From Candidatus Poribacteria bacterium (GTDB lineage Bacteria; Poribacteria; WGA-4E; WGA-3G), in assembly GCA_028824125.1 (NCBI GenBank), contig JAPPES010000140.1:93359-157358 (forward strand): DNA of 64,000 nucleotides, written 5' to 3'. Made by a program: the position numbers and the translations under genes. Below, piece by piece: positions 41,646-49,953 of the stretch (positions are counted from its first letter, which is position 1; the number at the start of each line of letters is the position of its first letter). The notes below the pieces were generated by a model. That model ran no database searches and was not told where the DNA came from. It saw nothing but the letters and a program-made list of their open reading frames with translations.

Positions 41646-42029
41646 TCAAATTTTAGTCCTATCCTTGCTCAAGTTTAGAGTTAGAATTCCTAAAATGACA
41701 TTATGAACTCTAACGGGTTGTATTAATAAATATTGGTGGGAATATCCCACCTTCTGCAAATAAAATAGCCCGCAACAAAACTCCCCAAGGAAGGTAGAGA
41801 GCGCACGGGCGTGATGAACAGATCTACGGTTACTACCGATATTCGCTTGTTCGTTAGCGAACGTATTATTACAATCGTTAAATTCAGTGAAGGGGGGGGT
41901 AAACTTATAGTTAATAAATCGGATAATAGACGAAGGCATAGAAGGGGTGGGAATAGACCAAATGTAGTGTTGACTTAGTCTCATTAAGGTCGTTTTTTTT
42001 ACATTATGGTCACTATTAGTATTTTGCAT
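41646..42029 (-). CDS. Doubtful hypothetical ORF
   Basis: A 127-codon frame from the ATG at 42029, preceded by AAGGA. It encodes a basic, Ser/Asn/Tyr-rich sequence without visible domains and includes a run of eight Gs on the plus strand. I recognise nothing similar. The gap 41554-42440 otherwise holds only repeats, so this may be spurious. Confidence 0.25.
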   Translation of the reverse strand: MQNTNSDHNVKKTTLMRLSQHYIWSIPTPSMPSSIIRFINYKFTPPFTEFNDCNNTFANEQANIGSNRRSVHHARALSTFLGEFCCGLFYLQKVGYSHQYLLIQPVRVHNVILGILTLNLSKDRTKI

Positions 42030-42228
42030 TTTGTCATCCTTTGTAAGGTTTGAGCGTTTATCCCGATACTGACCGGATAACAATTACCCCTCATGTTGCC
42101 TAAAATAGACAAAACATTTGTTTTTGCAGAACAAATTGTATCTATAGTTTCTATTACACAAATTTTCTGAACTCGTTTATAATTATACACAACTTAAAAA
42201 AAATGTCAAGAAAAACAAATTATATTTA

Positions 42229-42330
42229 GGATTTACGCATTCTACTTGTTTTTTTAAGCGTTACTGTATTCGTAGTAGCACAATTTATCGTGCTACTTTT
42301 AGAAATGCAGACTCATTTTTGCGTAAGTCC
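42229..42330. repeat. Short inverted-repeat element with GGACTTACGCA-type ends
   Basis: AGGATTTACGCAT at the left is inverted as TGCGTAAGTCC at the right (42320-42330). The inside has GTAGCACAATTTATCGTGCTAC, a small hairpin. A single similar end, AGGACTTACACA, lies near 41628. Confidence 0.6.
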
Positions 42331-42440
42331 CGAATTGTAAGAGAAATCATACAAAATTTCGCAAAAAAAGTCAATCAATTTAAGTTTTTAACATGCAACC
42401 GATCCAAAAAAGGTTATGAATGATTATGCAGTTCAGCACC

Positions 42441-44057
42441 TCACTCCGCGTTTTCTGTTATAACTAATCTTTGATTCACAGCGATGTTATCCAATGTCTG
42501 AACAATACCGCTGGGCCACTTAATAATAATTTTATCAACCTTGTTATAGTTTGCGAGTCCAAACTCTACTTCCGGACTGTTCTGTGATAGGTAGCTGCTG
42601 CCTGCGGTAACTTCACGAATCTGATGGATATCACCAGTGATAACCTCAATGCGCGCGCCAATTCCATCACGGTTGCTCTCCACACCAACAGTACGGATAT
42701 AGATCCAATTTTGTCGATTTCCACCATCATTGCGGAGTAACCTCGGTTTTTCTCCGTTGTTAACGATTAGCAGATCTAAATCTCCATCTGCATCATAGTC
42801 TGCAGCAGCGACACCTCTGCCTACACCCGGTGATTCAAGTTGTCGGAGGCCTACCTGTTCAGATATATCAGTAAAAGTGCCATCTCCGTTGTTGCGTAAC
42901 ATAACATCTGGCTGACCGTGGGGTTCCCACGACGCAGGATCAATATGTCCAGCGGAAAAGAATAGATCGAGGTCTGTGTCGTTATCCATATCAAAAAACA
43001 CCGTTCCCCAACATGTCTTCCCAAGCCCAGACTCAAAAACACCACTTTGCGCGGAGACATCTGTAAAAGTACCGTCTCCATTATTTCGGTAGAGGACGTT
43101 GTTTTCGTCAAGCCAATTTGTGACGAAAAGATCTAACTTACCATCGTTGTCATAATCTCCCCAAGCAACACCCATTCCGCTGCGAATATCTCCTGTCCGA
43201 CTTCTCGCATCGGGTTGGTTCGTATTCGTAAACGTCATTTCCCCACCGTTTCGATAGAGAATATTCTGATCAGTGTCATTCGCGAGGTAGATATCTAAAT
43301 CTCCATCAGTGTCATAGTCTGCTGCGGCGACACCGAGTGTTAAGTGGAATCCTCCATTGACCTTAGATGCATCAGTAACATCAATGAACCCACCATCCCC
43401 TTTATTTACATAAAGGATGTTTGCTTGTCCAAAAAAATCGTAAGGAAAGAAAACCTCATCCCCTTGTGGAACTTTGGTGTATTCAATATAGTTGCCCACG
43501 TAAAAATCAAGGTAGCCATCGACATCAAAGTCGCCCCAGGCAATACCTGACCCAAAGCCTGTATGCCCAATTCCTCCCGCACCCGAAGTAAAACGTTTGA
43601 ACGTTCCATCGCCTCTGTTTAAGTAGAATACATTCGCTTTATAGTTTGTAACGTAAAAATCTGCATCGCCATCGTTATCATAATCAGCGAAGGCACATCC
43701 CATTCCCCAACCTGTGTCACCAACACCCGCGATGTCTGTCACATCCGTGAACGTTCCATTGCCATTATTTTGGTAAAGCACGTTTTTGGGAAGAATTGCT
43801 CCGGGTTCTGGTCTCACTGCAGTGCTATTGACAATATATAGATCAAGCGTGCCATTGTTATCATAATCTCGCCACGCTGCGCCAGAACCCACCAGCGCAG
43901 GCACTACACGATGATCTATACCACCAGCATGTATGAAATGGATACCTGCTTCTTCGGTAACATCCACAAACTGGATTTCAGCGGTGTATCCGTTCCACAT
44001 AAGGATTATGTTTGAAAATATTATAATGGTGAAAACAGTAACATTCCTGTTTAGCAT
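42441..44057 (-). CDS. CRTAC1 family FG-GAP repeat protein with ASPIC/UnbV domain
   Basis: A 538-residue exported protein. After a signal sequence (VTVFTIIIFSNIILMWNGYTA) come about seven FG-GAP-type repeats with calcium-binding loops of the form DYDNDGDADFYV and DFDVDGYLDFYV, forming a beta-propeller. The C-terminal 90 residues (VGVESNRDGIGARIEV ... PEVEFGLANY) are the ASPIC/UnbV domain. The family is common in planctomycetes, Poribacteria and Acidobacteria and is thought to act at the cell surface. The ATG at 44057 follows GAAGG; one at 44084 has no ribosome site. Confidence 0.9.
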   Translation of the reverse strand: MLNRNVTVFTIIIFSNIILMWNGYTAEIQFVDVTEEAGIHFIHAGGIDHRVVPALVGSGAAWRDYDNNGTLDLYIVNSTAVRPEPGAILPKNVLYQNNGNGTFTDVTDIAGVGDTGWGMGCAFADYDNDGDADFYVTNYKANVFYLNRGDGTFKRFTSGAGGIGHTGFGSGIAWGDFDVDGYLDFYVGNYIEYTKVPQGDEVFFPYDFFGQANILYVNKGDGGFIDVTDASKVNGGFHLTLGVAAADYDTDGDLDIYLANDTDQNILYRNGGEMTFTNTNQPDARSRTGDIRSGMGVAWGDYDNDGKLDLFVTNWLDENNVLYRNNGDGTFTDVSAQSGVFESGLGKTCWGTVFFDMDNDTDLDLFFSAGHIDPASWEPHGQPDVMLRNNGDGTFTDISEQVGLRQLESPGVGRGVAAADYDADGDLDLLIVNNGEKPRLLRNDGGNRQNWIYIRTVGVESNRDGIGARIEVITGDIHQIREVTAGSSYLSQNSPEVEFGLANYNKVDKIIIKWPSGIVQTLDNIAVNQRLVITENAE

Positions 44058-44156
44058 CTGAAGTGCCTTCTTAATCAGAGTCATTTTCTGACTTTGTTCA
44101 GTGTTTAAGTGTAGATTCTACTATAATGGAACTTGGAAAAATCAGGAAGGATAACC

Positions 44157-44870
44157 TTATTGAACAACATCACCTTCAACAGGTTCAACTTGGACTTGGA
44201 TATTTTTCAGGTACTCAATGGCGCGTTCAATTTCATCTGAAGTACCCCGTATTTCTAACATCACCCAGCCCGATTCTTCAGTTACGTTAGCGCGCCGGAT
44301 ATTGGTGATTACTCGAAACTGTTGTCCAATATTGTAAACAATAGGCTCAGTGATTTTTTGGGGTGGAAAAGTTAGGCGCACCTTTAAAGAGGTCATTTGA
44401 ATTGCTCCTGATGGAGTCTTTTGGACTGGAACTTCAACAAAATCTGATGTAATTTCATCCCATGCAAAAGCTTTGACAACACGGATTGTGTCTTCGTAGA
44501 TAGAAATAACGAGGTATACCACGCCTGGATATGCAGGTTCGTCCCACATCATCGCATCCGATTTATCCTTTTCAGAGAAATAAGCCTCGTGATTCGGGTG
44601 TGAATGGTAAAACGCCTTAATCGGACGATGCTCCATTTCTGCCTCTTTATGAATGGCAATTAAGTCATCGGGGTGCATTAAATATGCTGTGCGCGCATCG
44701 CGCGGGTATGCGGCGGGGTCCTCCCGATGCTTTTCATTTTGGATATTGCGGCACGGCTTGACAAATTCCTGCGTCCCTGTGTGCAGTATTACACCACAGC
44801 ATTCCTCAGGAAATTGTGCTTTTGCATGTGCACAAATTTCATTTAAAGTTTTCGGTAGTAAAGTAACCAT
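44157..44870 (-). CDS. JAMM/MPN metalloprotease with C-terminal NIL domain
   Basis: A 237-residue protein in two parts. Residues 1-150 form a JAMM zinc isopeptidase: E22/E23 in FPEECCG and H89-x-H91-x7-S99-x2-D102 (HSHPNHEAYFSEKD) are the complete motif. Residues about 155-237 (LKVRLTFPPQKITEPIVYNI ... TSDEIERAIEYL) match the NIL domain known from the tail of MetN. Prokaryotic JAMM proteins of this kind (Mec+, QbsD) trim or release sulfur-carrier proteins, and the carrier gene lies 70 bases upstream in the same operon. The NIL domain suggests sulfur-amino-acid sensing, an inference. Confidence 0.85.
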   Translation of the reverse strand: MVTLLPKTLNEICAHAKAQFPEECCGVILHTGTQEFVKPCRNIQNEKHREDPAAYPRDARTAYLMHPDDLIAIHKEAEMEHRPIKAFYHSHPNHEAYFSEKDKSDAMMWDEPAYPGVVYLVISIYEDTIRVVKAFAWDEITSDFVEVPVQKTPSGAIQMTSLKVRLTFPPQKITEPIVYNIGQQFRVITNIRRANVTEESGWVMLEIRGTSDEIERAIEYLKNIQVQVEPVEGDVVQ

Positions 44871-44940
44871 ATTGTGAAAAACTTAATGGGTAATCGCACT
44901 CAGGCAGATTCTGGATCCGCCCGAATGCGACAATAGTATT

Positions 44941-45228
44941 TTAGGAAAGGTTTTTGCCGCCAGCAATGGCAGGAATTATTGATATTTCAGCACCATCGGT
45001 GACCGGAGTCGCTTTTCCATCAAGAAATCGGATATCTTCGTCATTGAGATAGATATTCACAAACCTACGGATGTTTCCACCCTCATCACAAAGACGTTCT
45101 TTCATTCCTGGATAATCTGAGTCCAAATTTTCAATGATGGTTTCAATATCAGTACCTTCAGTTTTAATCTCCGCGAGATTTTGCGTTAAACGTCTCAGCG
45201 GGGTTGGAATACGAACTGTAACAGCCAT
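44941..45228 (-). CDS. MoaD/ThiS-like sulfur-carrier protein with capped C-terminus
   Basis: A 95-residue ubiquitin-fold sulfur carrier. The body (VRIPTPLRRLTQN ... RFVNIYLNDEDIRFLDG) and SIIPAIAGG match the CysO/MoaD group. The Gly-Gly is not terminal: four residues, KNLS, follow. In related systems a JAMM protease removes such a cap before thiocarboxylation, and a JAMM gene is directly downstream. A strong GAGGAGG site precedes the ATG. It would donate sulfur for cysteine synthesis. No adenylating E1-like partner is in the window. Confidence 0.88.
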   Translation of the reverse strand: MAVTVRIPTPLRRLTQNLAEIKTEGTDIETIIENLDSDYPGMKERLCDEGGNIRRFVNIYLNDEDIRFLDGKATPVTDGAEISIIPAIAGGKNLS

Positions 45229-45315
45229 ATTTTCCTCCTCTATCGGCTCAGAGTTCTGATGCCGTGCTTTTTGTAATTATGGTAGTGGTAAAGAATTCCA
45301 CTGTTCTATTTAGTG

Positions 45316-46074
45316 TTAAATGGCGTAATGTAATCCACACTCTTTGTTGTTTTCTTCAGTATCTATTCCGTTTTGCCAACGCCATCGCCCCGCTCTTTTG
45401 GGTTCACCTGGGCGAATTCGCGTTGTACAAATCATACATCCGAGTGAATCATAATAGTGTCCATGAGCATCCGGTTTAAAGAGCGGATTCACAGGCACAT
45501 CGTTCTCACGTACAAAATCCCACACCTGTTCGGTTGTCCAGTGAATTAATGGGCTCACCTTGAGGATAGGATGCGTCTTAGATGAGATGATTTCTGTCTT
45601 CTGGAAATTTTGTCGAGTTTCAGATTGATCTCTTCGCGTGCCAGTAATCCAAACATCTAACGTTTCTAAAAGTTTCTGCATCGGTCTAATTTTTCGGATT
45701 TCACAACAATACTTCTGTTTTGCTTTGCTGTCAAAAAAGAGGTGTTCTCCGTGTTCAGCCACCATATTTTTGACCTCAGTCGTGTCAGGTTGAATGCGTT
45801 CAATCTTAATACCGTAGCGTTCTTCAACTTGATCAAAGAAAGCGTAGGTTTCAGGAAAGAGACGATGTGTGTCTATCGTACACACTCTAAAAGGTAATTT
45901 GTTTTCTGCAGCGAGATGTATTTGAACCATGCCCGACAACTGCCCACTTGTTACAATAGCTGCTCGATCATTAAACTGCTTAAAGAGACAGAAAAGGATT
46001 TCCTGAGGGTCTTTCTTTAAGCTTATTTGCTGCTTCAATCTCATCATTGAAACAGTTTCAATTTGAAATGCCAT
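45316..46074 (-). CDS. cysH: Adenylyl-sulfate (APS) reductase, CysH family
   Basis: A 252-residue reductase of the PAPS/APS reductase family. C123-C124 in KYCCEIRK, C213-x-x-C216 in GCMICT and the active-site Cys C246 in ECGLHY are all present. The paired cysteines bind a [4Fe-4S] cluster and mark APS rather than PAPS reductases. TGTRRDQSETR binds the nucleotide. It makes sulfite for cysteine synthesis. The nucleotide loop reads VTSGQLSG, a little unusual. AGGAAAAAG precedes the ATG; cysK lies 25 bases upstream in the operon. Confidence 0.93.
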   Translation of the reverse strand: MAFQIETVSMMRLKQQISLKKDPQEILFCLFKQFNDRAAIVTSGQLSGMVQIHLAAENKLPFRVCTIDTHRLFPETYAFFDQVEERYGIKIERIQPDTTEVKNMVAEHGEHLFFDSKAKQKYCCEIRKIRPMQKLLETLDVWITGTRRDQSETRQNFQKTEIISSKTHPILKVSPLIHWTTEQVWDFVRENDVPVNPLFKPDAHGHYYDSLGCMICTTRIRPGEPKRAGRWRWQNGIDTEENNKECGLHYAI

Positions 46075-46099
46075 TCGCTTTTTCCTGTTTAGACTCCTT

Positions 46100-47050
46100 T
46101 CATGATAGCGTTTCCATTATATCGGTTTCAAGCTCAAAATAGCGACTTAAACTGAAGTAACGCTCTCCAGTATCTGGCAGAATAGTGACGACAGTTTTAT
46201 CAGGTCCCTGTGCTTTAGCTACCTGTAAAGCCGCATGTACATTTGCACCAGACGACATGCCCACCAATAAACCCTCTTTTTTTGAAATATCCTTCATACT
46301 TTGATACGCTACCTCTTCAGAAACCGCAATCACATCATCAATAATATCCACATTTAAAACCTCTGGGACCATTCCTGCCCCCAATCCATCAATCCGTGTT
46401 GGTCCAGGCATTCCACCTGAAAGTACTGATGAAACCAAAGGTTCTACAGCGATAACCTTAGTTTTAGGGTTATGCGATTTAAGTACTTCCCCAACACCTG
46501 TTAACGTTCCCCCTGTTCCTACTCCAATCACAACAAAATCGATGTTACTGCCTACTGCCTCTAAAATTTCAACCGCTGTTGTTTCACGATGGATCTGTGG
46601 GTTGGCAGCATTCGTAAATTGGTTCGGCATATAGTGTCGTGAATTTCGACGAAGGATTTCTTCTGCTTCCCAGATTGCACTTGCCATCCCGCCGTGTTCT
46701 GGTGTAAGCACTATTTCGGCACCAAAAGCGGAAAGGAGCGCATATTTTTCACTACTAACGTACTCGGGCATTGTCAAAATTACACGATAACCGCGTGCTA
46801 CCCCAACAATAGAGAGCCCGATTCCTGTGTTGCCTGCTGTCGGTTCTACTATTGTATCACCCGGTTTTAGGACACCGCGCTCCTCAGCATCAACTATCAT
46901 GCTATAACTGATACGATCTTTGATACTACCACCAGGGTTATAGAATTCCAACTTCGCAAAGATTGTTGCATCCTCTTTACCTGGCAACGCATTGAGTCGG
47001 ATCATCGGCGTATTTCCGATAAGTTTTGTCAGGTCTTTAGCAACTTTCAT
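46100..47050 (-). CDS. cysK: Cysteine synthase
   Basis: A 316-residue PLP-dependent O-acetylserine (or O-phosphoserine) sulfhydrylase. The PLP Lys is K44 in GGSIKDR; PTAGNTGIG binds substrate and GVGTGGTLTGVGEVL binds phosphate. In mycobacteria a CysM paralogue uses a protein thiocarboxylate as sulfur donor; given the neighbouring carrier and JAMM protease, that donor is possible here. Its ATG overlaps the stop of the Rrf2 gene (ATGA), showing translational coupling. Confidence 0.94.
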   Translation of the reverse strand: MKVAKDLTKLIGNTPMIRLNALPGKEDATIFAKLEFYNPGGSIKDRISYSMIVDAEERGVLKPGDTIVEPTAGNTGIGLSIVGVARGYRVILTMPEYVSSEKYALLSAFGAEIVLTPEHGGMASAIWEAEEILRRNSRHYMPNQFTNAANPQIHRETTAVEILEAVGSNIDFVVIGVGTGGTLTGVGEVLKSHNPKTKVIAVEPLVSSVLSGGMPGPTRIDGLGAGMVPEVLNVDIIDDVIAVSEEVAYQSMKDISKKEGLLVGMSSGANVHAALQVAKAQGPDKTVVTILPDTGERYFSLSRYFELETDIMETLS

Positions 47051-47484
47051 ATAAAGAATGGATGCGAATGTGTCGGTTGCGACAACTTTTCATATTTTCG
47101 CGCATGACAACAGAGTTCATGCAGGGTTTTTGTGTTTAATGCCTCGCGGACATTTTCCTCAATCTCCGCAAAAAACGTAACTAATTCAAATGATTCCTGT
47201 GCTTCAAATCCCTCCGTAAAATTTACAGGACCTTCTACAGCAGTAAAAATATCCCCTATCCGAATTTTCTCTGGTGCCAGTGCTAAACTATATCCACCAT
47301 CAGGCCCGCGTCGACTTGTCGTCAACCCAGCATGTTTGAGTTGTAACAGAAGTTTTTCCAAAAATGGGCCAGGGATACAACGTTTTTCGGCTAACACTGT
47401 GACCGATACGAATTCTTTGCGATATTGCAGACCGAGCTCTAACATCGCGCAAACTGCATATTTCAACTTAGCGGACAACTGCAT
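47047..47484 (-). CDS. Rrf2 family transcriptional regulator
   Basis: A 145-residue winged-helix regulator of the Rrf2 family (IscR/CymR/RirA relatives). KLKYAVCAMLELG at the start, IPGPFLEKLLLQLKHAGL as recognition region and RRGPDGGYSLA wing are typical. Two adjacent cysteines occur in HELCCHARK, but the three-Cys cluster pattern of IscR is not evident. Position at the head of a cysteine operon suggests a CymR-like role in sensing sulfur. AGGAGGG precedes the ATG, and a promoter with two copies of a 19-bp repeat lies just upstream. Confidence 0.92.
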   Translation of the reverse strand: MQLSAKLKYAVCAMLELGLQYRKEFVSVTVLAEKRCIPGPFLEKLLLQLKHAGLTTSRRGPDGGYSLALAPEKIRIGDIFTAVEGPVNFTEGFEAQESFELVTFFAEIEENVREALNTKTLHELCCHARKYEKLSQPTHSHPFFI

Positions 47485-47527
47485 CTGACACCCTCCTTTT
47501 TAATAGCAACCAATTCAGGTTACTACA

Positions 47528-47586
47528 ATTATAACATATCTTACCAAAAAAGTCAAATAATTATGCTATATCTTACCAAAAAAGTC
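47528..47586 (-). promoter_or_regulatory. Cysteine operon promoter with two 19-bp operator-like repeats
   Basis: On the minus strand, TTGACT (47556-47551), a 17-base spacer and TATAAT (47533-47528). ATATCTTACCAAAAAAGTC (plus-strand reading) occurs exactly twice, at 47536-47554 inside the promoter and at 47568-47586 upstream. The two copies are 32 bases apart, about three helical turns. They are probable binding sites of the Rrf2 regulator. Confidence 0.75.
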
Positions 47587-47756
47587 GGGTTTATTCTTGT
47601 ATTAGCGTGTTGAAGTTTTTGCAGCAGTTTCACACTTAGTCTTGACATGAACCAATCAAATATTAATGAAAAAATAAAAACTGTTAATAATGATACTTCA
47701 ACTTATTAAAAAAGAATATCCTTGACAAATACCTAATTTATGTGTCACAATAAATA

Positions 47757-47920
47757 TATAGTGTACTTTGAAAGTATTGGGAAACTTTGTTTTAGAACAG
47801 AGCGGATAACAGAAGTTGTCCAACACACAAACTGTTAGTTTGTGCCGATGAGACACGGGAAATGCCATTGGGCGAATGCGCGTATGGCATTCGCCATGAT
47901 TCATACCGTTGATTTACTAA
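47757..47920. repeat. MITE-like end followed by dispersed repeat modules
   Basis: TATAGTGTACTTTGAAAGTA starts at 47757, then a CACAAACTGTTAGTTTGTG hairpin near 47825, then GAATGCGCGTATGGCATTCG and the inverse AATCAACGGTATGAATCATG module (47893-47915). The region 47587-47976 has no supported ORF. Confidence 0.6.
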
Positions 47921-47976
47921 CAGTTTGCGCTACAGAAGTATCCTACAAGGCTTGGAAGGCAGTTTGAGGGTTTCAC

Positions 47977-48624
47977 ATGCAAACGGATCTAAATCACATA
48001 AAAGAGCTTCCGCTTTTTCCGTTGAATGTTGTACTGTTTCCTGGCGGTTTGCTACCGTTACACATTTTTGAGCAACGGTATCGCGAAATGGTGAAGTTTT
48101 GTATCAGAAACGAATCGTCTTTTGGTATTGTAATGATTAAAGAAGGTGAAGAGGTAGGAGACGCGGCAACACCGTGTAAAGTTGGTACAGCGGTTGATTT
48201 AGTTGACGTTAATCGGTTCCCAGATGGACGTATGAACATCATGATATCTGGACACTCTCGGTTTGAGATATTAGAAGTTCACAATGAACTTCCGTATTTA
48301 GTCGGACAAGTGCGGATGTTAGATTCGTTAAACGCTGAGCCTGACACAAATTTGGAAGATATTGCTGCCGAGACGCGTAAACTTTATATTGAATATGAAA
48401 CTTTATCAAGCTACTTGATATTTAGCTGGCAGCCGCCGGATGAAAATCCAGAACATCCCCAACAATTAGCATATCAAATTGGAACGCGCCTGCGTTTACC
48501 ATTAAATGAGAAACAAGAACTTTTAGAAATCATCTCATTTGACGAACTCCTTAAACGCGAAATTGAAATTTTGAAAATACAGAATCAACAAATAGCTTTC
48601 CAATTGAAATCACGAAATAATTGA
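47977..48624 (+). CDS. LON peptidase substrate-binding domain protein
   Basis: A 215-residue protein consisting of the N-terminal LON domain only. ELPLFPLNVVLFPGGLLPLH with IFEQRYREM is its hallmark, followed by GTAVDLVDVNRFPDGRMNI and GHSRFEI. There is no ATPase or protease part. Stand-alone LON-domain proteins are widespread in bacteria; the role is uncertain. The C-terminus is a helical segment, as usual. Confidence 0.92.
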   Translation: MQTDLNHIKELPLFPLNVVLFPGGLLPLHIFEQRYREMVKFCIRNESSFGIVMIKEGEEVGDAATPCKVGTAVDLVDVNRFPDGRMNIMISGHSRFEILEVHNELPYLVGQVRMLDSLNAEPDTNLEDIAAETRKLYIEYETLSSYLIFSWQPPDENPEHPQQLAYQIGTRLRLPLNEKQELLEIISFDELLKREIEILKIQNQQIAFQLKSRNN

Positions 48625-48774
48625 AAGATAATCAACAAGACACGTTTTTAATGATAAGTAATTATAAGATTCGAGATTAAGTTTCTTGACATATTGCCAA
48701 TGTATAATTGTTATACGAAACGACTTCAATAGTGTTAACATTGGTGCATATCACATCAGTAGGTCAACAGATTC

Positions 48775-49404
48775 ATGGCGCTCAAGGCTCCTATTCACCA
48801 ATTCACTGAAACTCGAACGATCCATATTTCGGGGAGAGATTTCTTATATATCAGCAATCTGATTTCTATGTTCAGGCTGCTGATTGCTCCACTCATCTTT
48901 TGGGTAATTTACAAAGGAAATTATGAACTTGCTGTTGTCATAGGAGGTATAGCGATTGTTTCGGATCTGCTGGATGGGTTCTTTGCGCGTGTGCTAAATC
49001 AACACTCGGAACTTGGTTATATCCTTGATCCTGTTGCGGACAAGTTTGCTATTGGTGCAGGAATTTTCGCCCTTGTCTTATCAAATACCACTTTTCCAAA
49101 ATGGGCATTCGCTGCTGTGATTTTCCGAGACGTCGCAATTGTGTTGGGCAACGTCTATCTGGCGTATAAGGCAAAAATGATTACGCGTTCTAATTGGTGG
49201 GGAAAATGTACAAGTTTTTCTTTGTCAATTGCTGTGATACTTTATCTTATTCGTGCGATACAACCAAACCTGTTCCCGGAGCGGATCGCCTTTTTTACCC
49301 TCTGCGTTGCTCTTGTGTTTGTTGTAATTTCAGCGGTGAGTTATGCACGGCACATGTTTCGTGTGCTAAAAACGGAGGCAATTCAAACGAAAGTTAAACA
49401 TTAA
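48775..49404 (+). CDS. pgsA: CDP-alcohol phosphatidyltransferase (PgsA-like)
   Basis: A 209-residue membrane enzyme that transfers a phosphatidyl group from CDP-diacylglycerol to an alcohol, probably glycerol 3-phosphate. The signature D67-G-x2-A-R-x8-G81-x3-D85-x3-D89 (DGFFARVLNQHSELGYILDP then VADK) is complete. Five or six membrane spans are visible. The symbol is the likeliest one, but head-group specificity is not proven by sequence. TTGACA (48686-48691) with nearby TATAAT-like sequences lies upstream. Confidence 0.85.
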   Translation: MALKAPIHQFTETRTIHISGRDFLYISNLISMFRLLIAPLIFWVIYKGNYELAVVIGGIAIVSDLLDGFFARVLNQHSELGYILDPVADKFAIGAGIFALVLSNTTFPKWAFAAVIFRDVAIVLGNVYLAYKAKMITRSNWWGKCTSFSLSIAVILYLIRAIQPNLFPERIAFFTLCVALVFVVISAVSYARHMFRVLKTEAIQTKVKH

Positions 49405-49489
49405 AATTATCATAGGAATTGACGTAATCTACAGAAGTAACATAAGAAATTATCGTAGAAACAAATTATAACAGTTTAGGAAATATAAT

Positions 49490-49921
49490 ATGGAACTTTA
49501 TTTGAAGCCATCAGATATTGCTGAAGTGATCGGTGTTGATCAAGAAATTATAAAACAGACATTAGATCGGAAACATCCAGAGATTGAACCTTTTCTACGG
49601 ACTGTCGCTGCACCTGCAGAAGAGGCAGAAGGGAAACCTAAGGCGATTCTCCAGTTAAGGATCGACGGTTTAGCACCATTGATAACTCAGCTTAGTTATA
49701 ACATCCCAACAAACGAGATAATTGAAAACCTTATTTGCCAAGTTGTCCACATCGCCTACCTTCGTGAAAACACCGAAAATTTGGAAATAGAAATTGCTGA
49801 ACTTCAAGAAAAAGTAAAATCTCTTCAAGAGGAAAGGGCTGATTTGCGGGTACAGATTAACAACTTACAAGAAGAACAATCGAAGAGTTGGAAAAACCGA
49901 TTATTCAAACTCGGCGGTTGA
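49490..49921 (+). CDS. Hypothetical coiled-coil protein
   Basis: A 143-residue protein. Residues about 1-85 look globular (LYLKPSDIAEVIGVDQEII), and 85-135 form a clear coiled coil (NLEIEIAELQEKVKSLQEER). AGGAAATATAAT precedes the ATG. It may be cotranscribed with the membrane-protein gene 32 bases downstream. No family recognised. Confidence 0.65.
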   Translation: MELYLKPSDIAEVIGVDQEIIKQTLDRKHPEIEPFLRTVAAPAEEAEGKPKAILQLRIDGLAPLITQLSYNIPTNEIIENLICQVVHIAYLRENTENLEIEIAELQEKVKSLQEERADLRVQINNLQEEQSKSWKNRLFKLGG

Positions 49922-49953
49922 ACGCACAAAGTGAATATACTAATTGATTACTT

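Noticed and set aside
41646-42083. A 145-codon minus-strand frame in an otherwise empty region
   Set aside because: Listed only as a doubtful gene in its shorter form. It shows no domain, has an odd composition and a G8 run, and lies among repeats.
47587-47976. Possible riboswitch or small RNA upstream of the LON-domain gene
   Set aside because: The structure seen is explained by dispersed palindromic repeats also present elsewhere.
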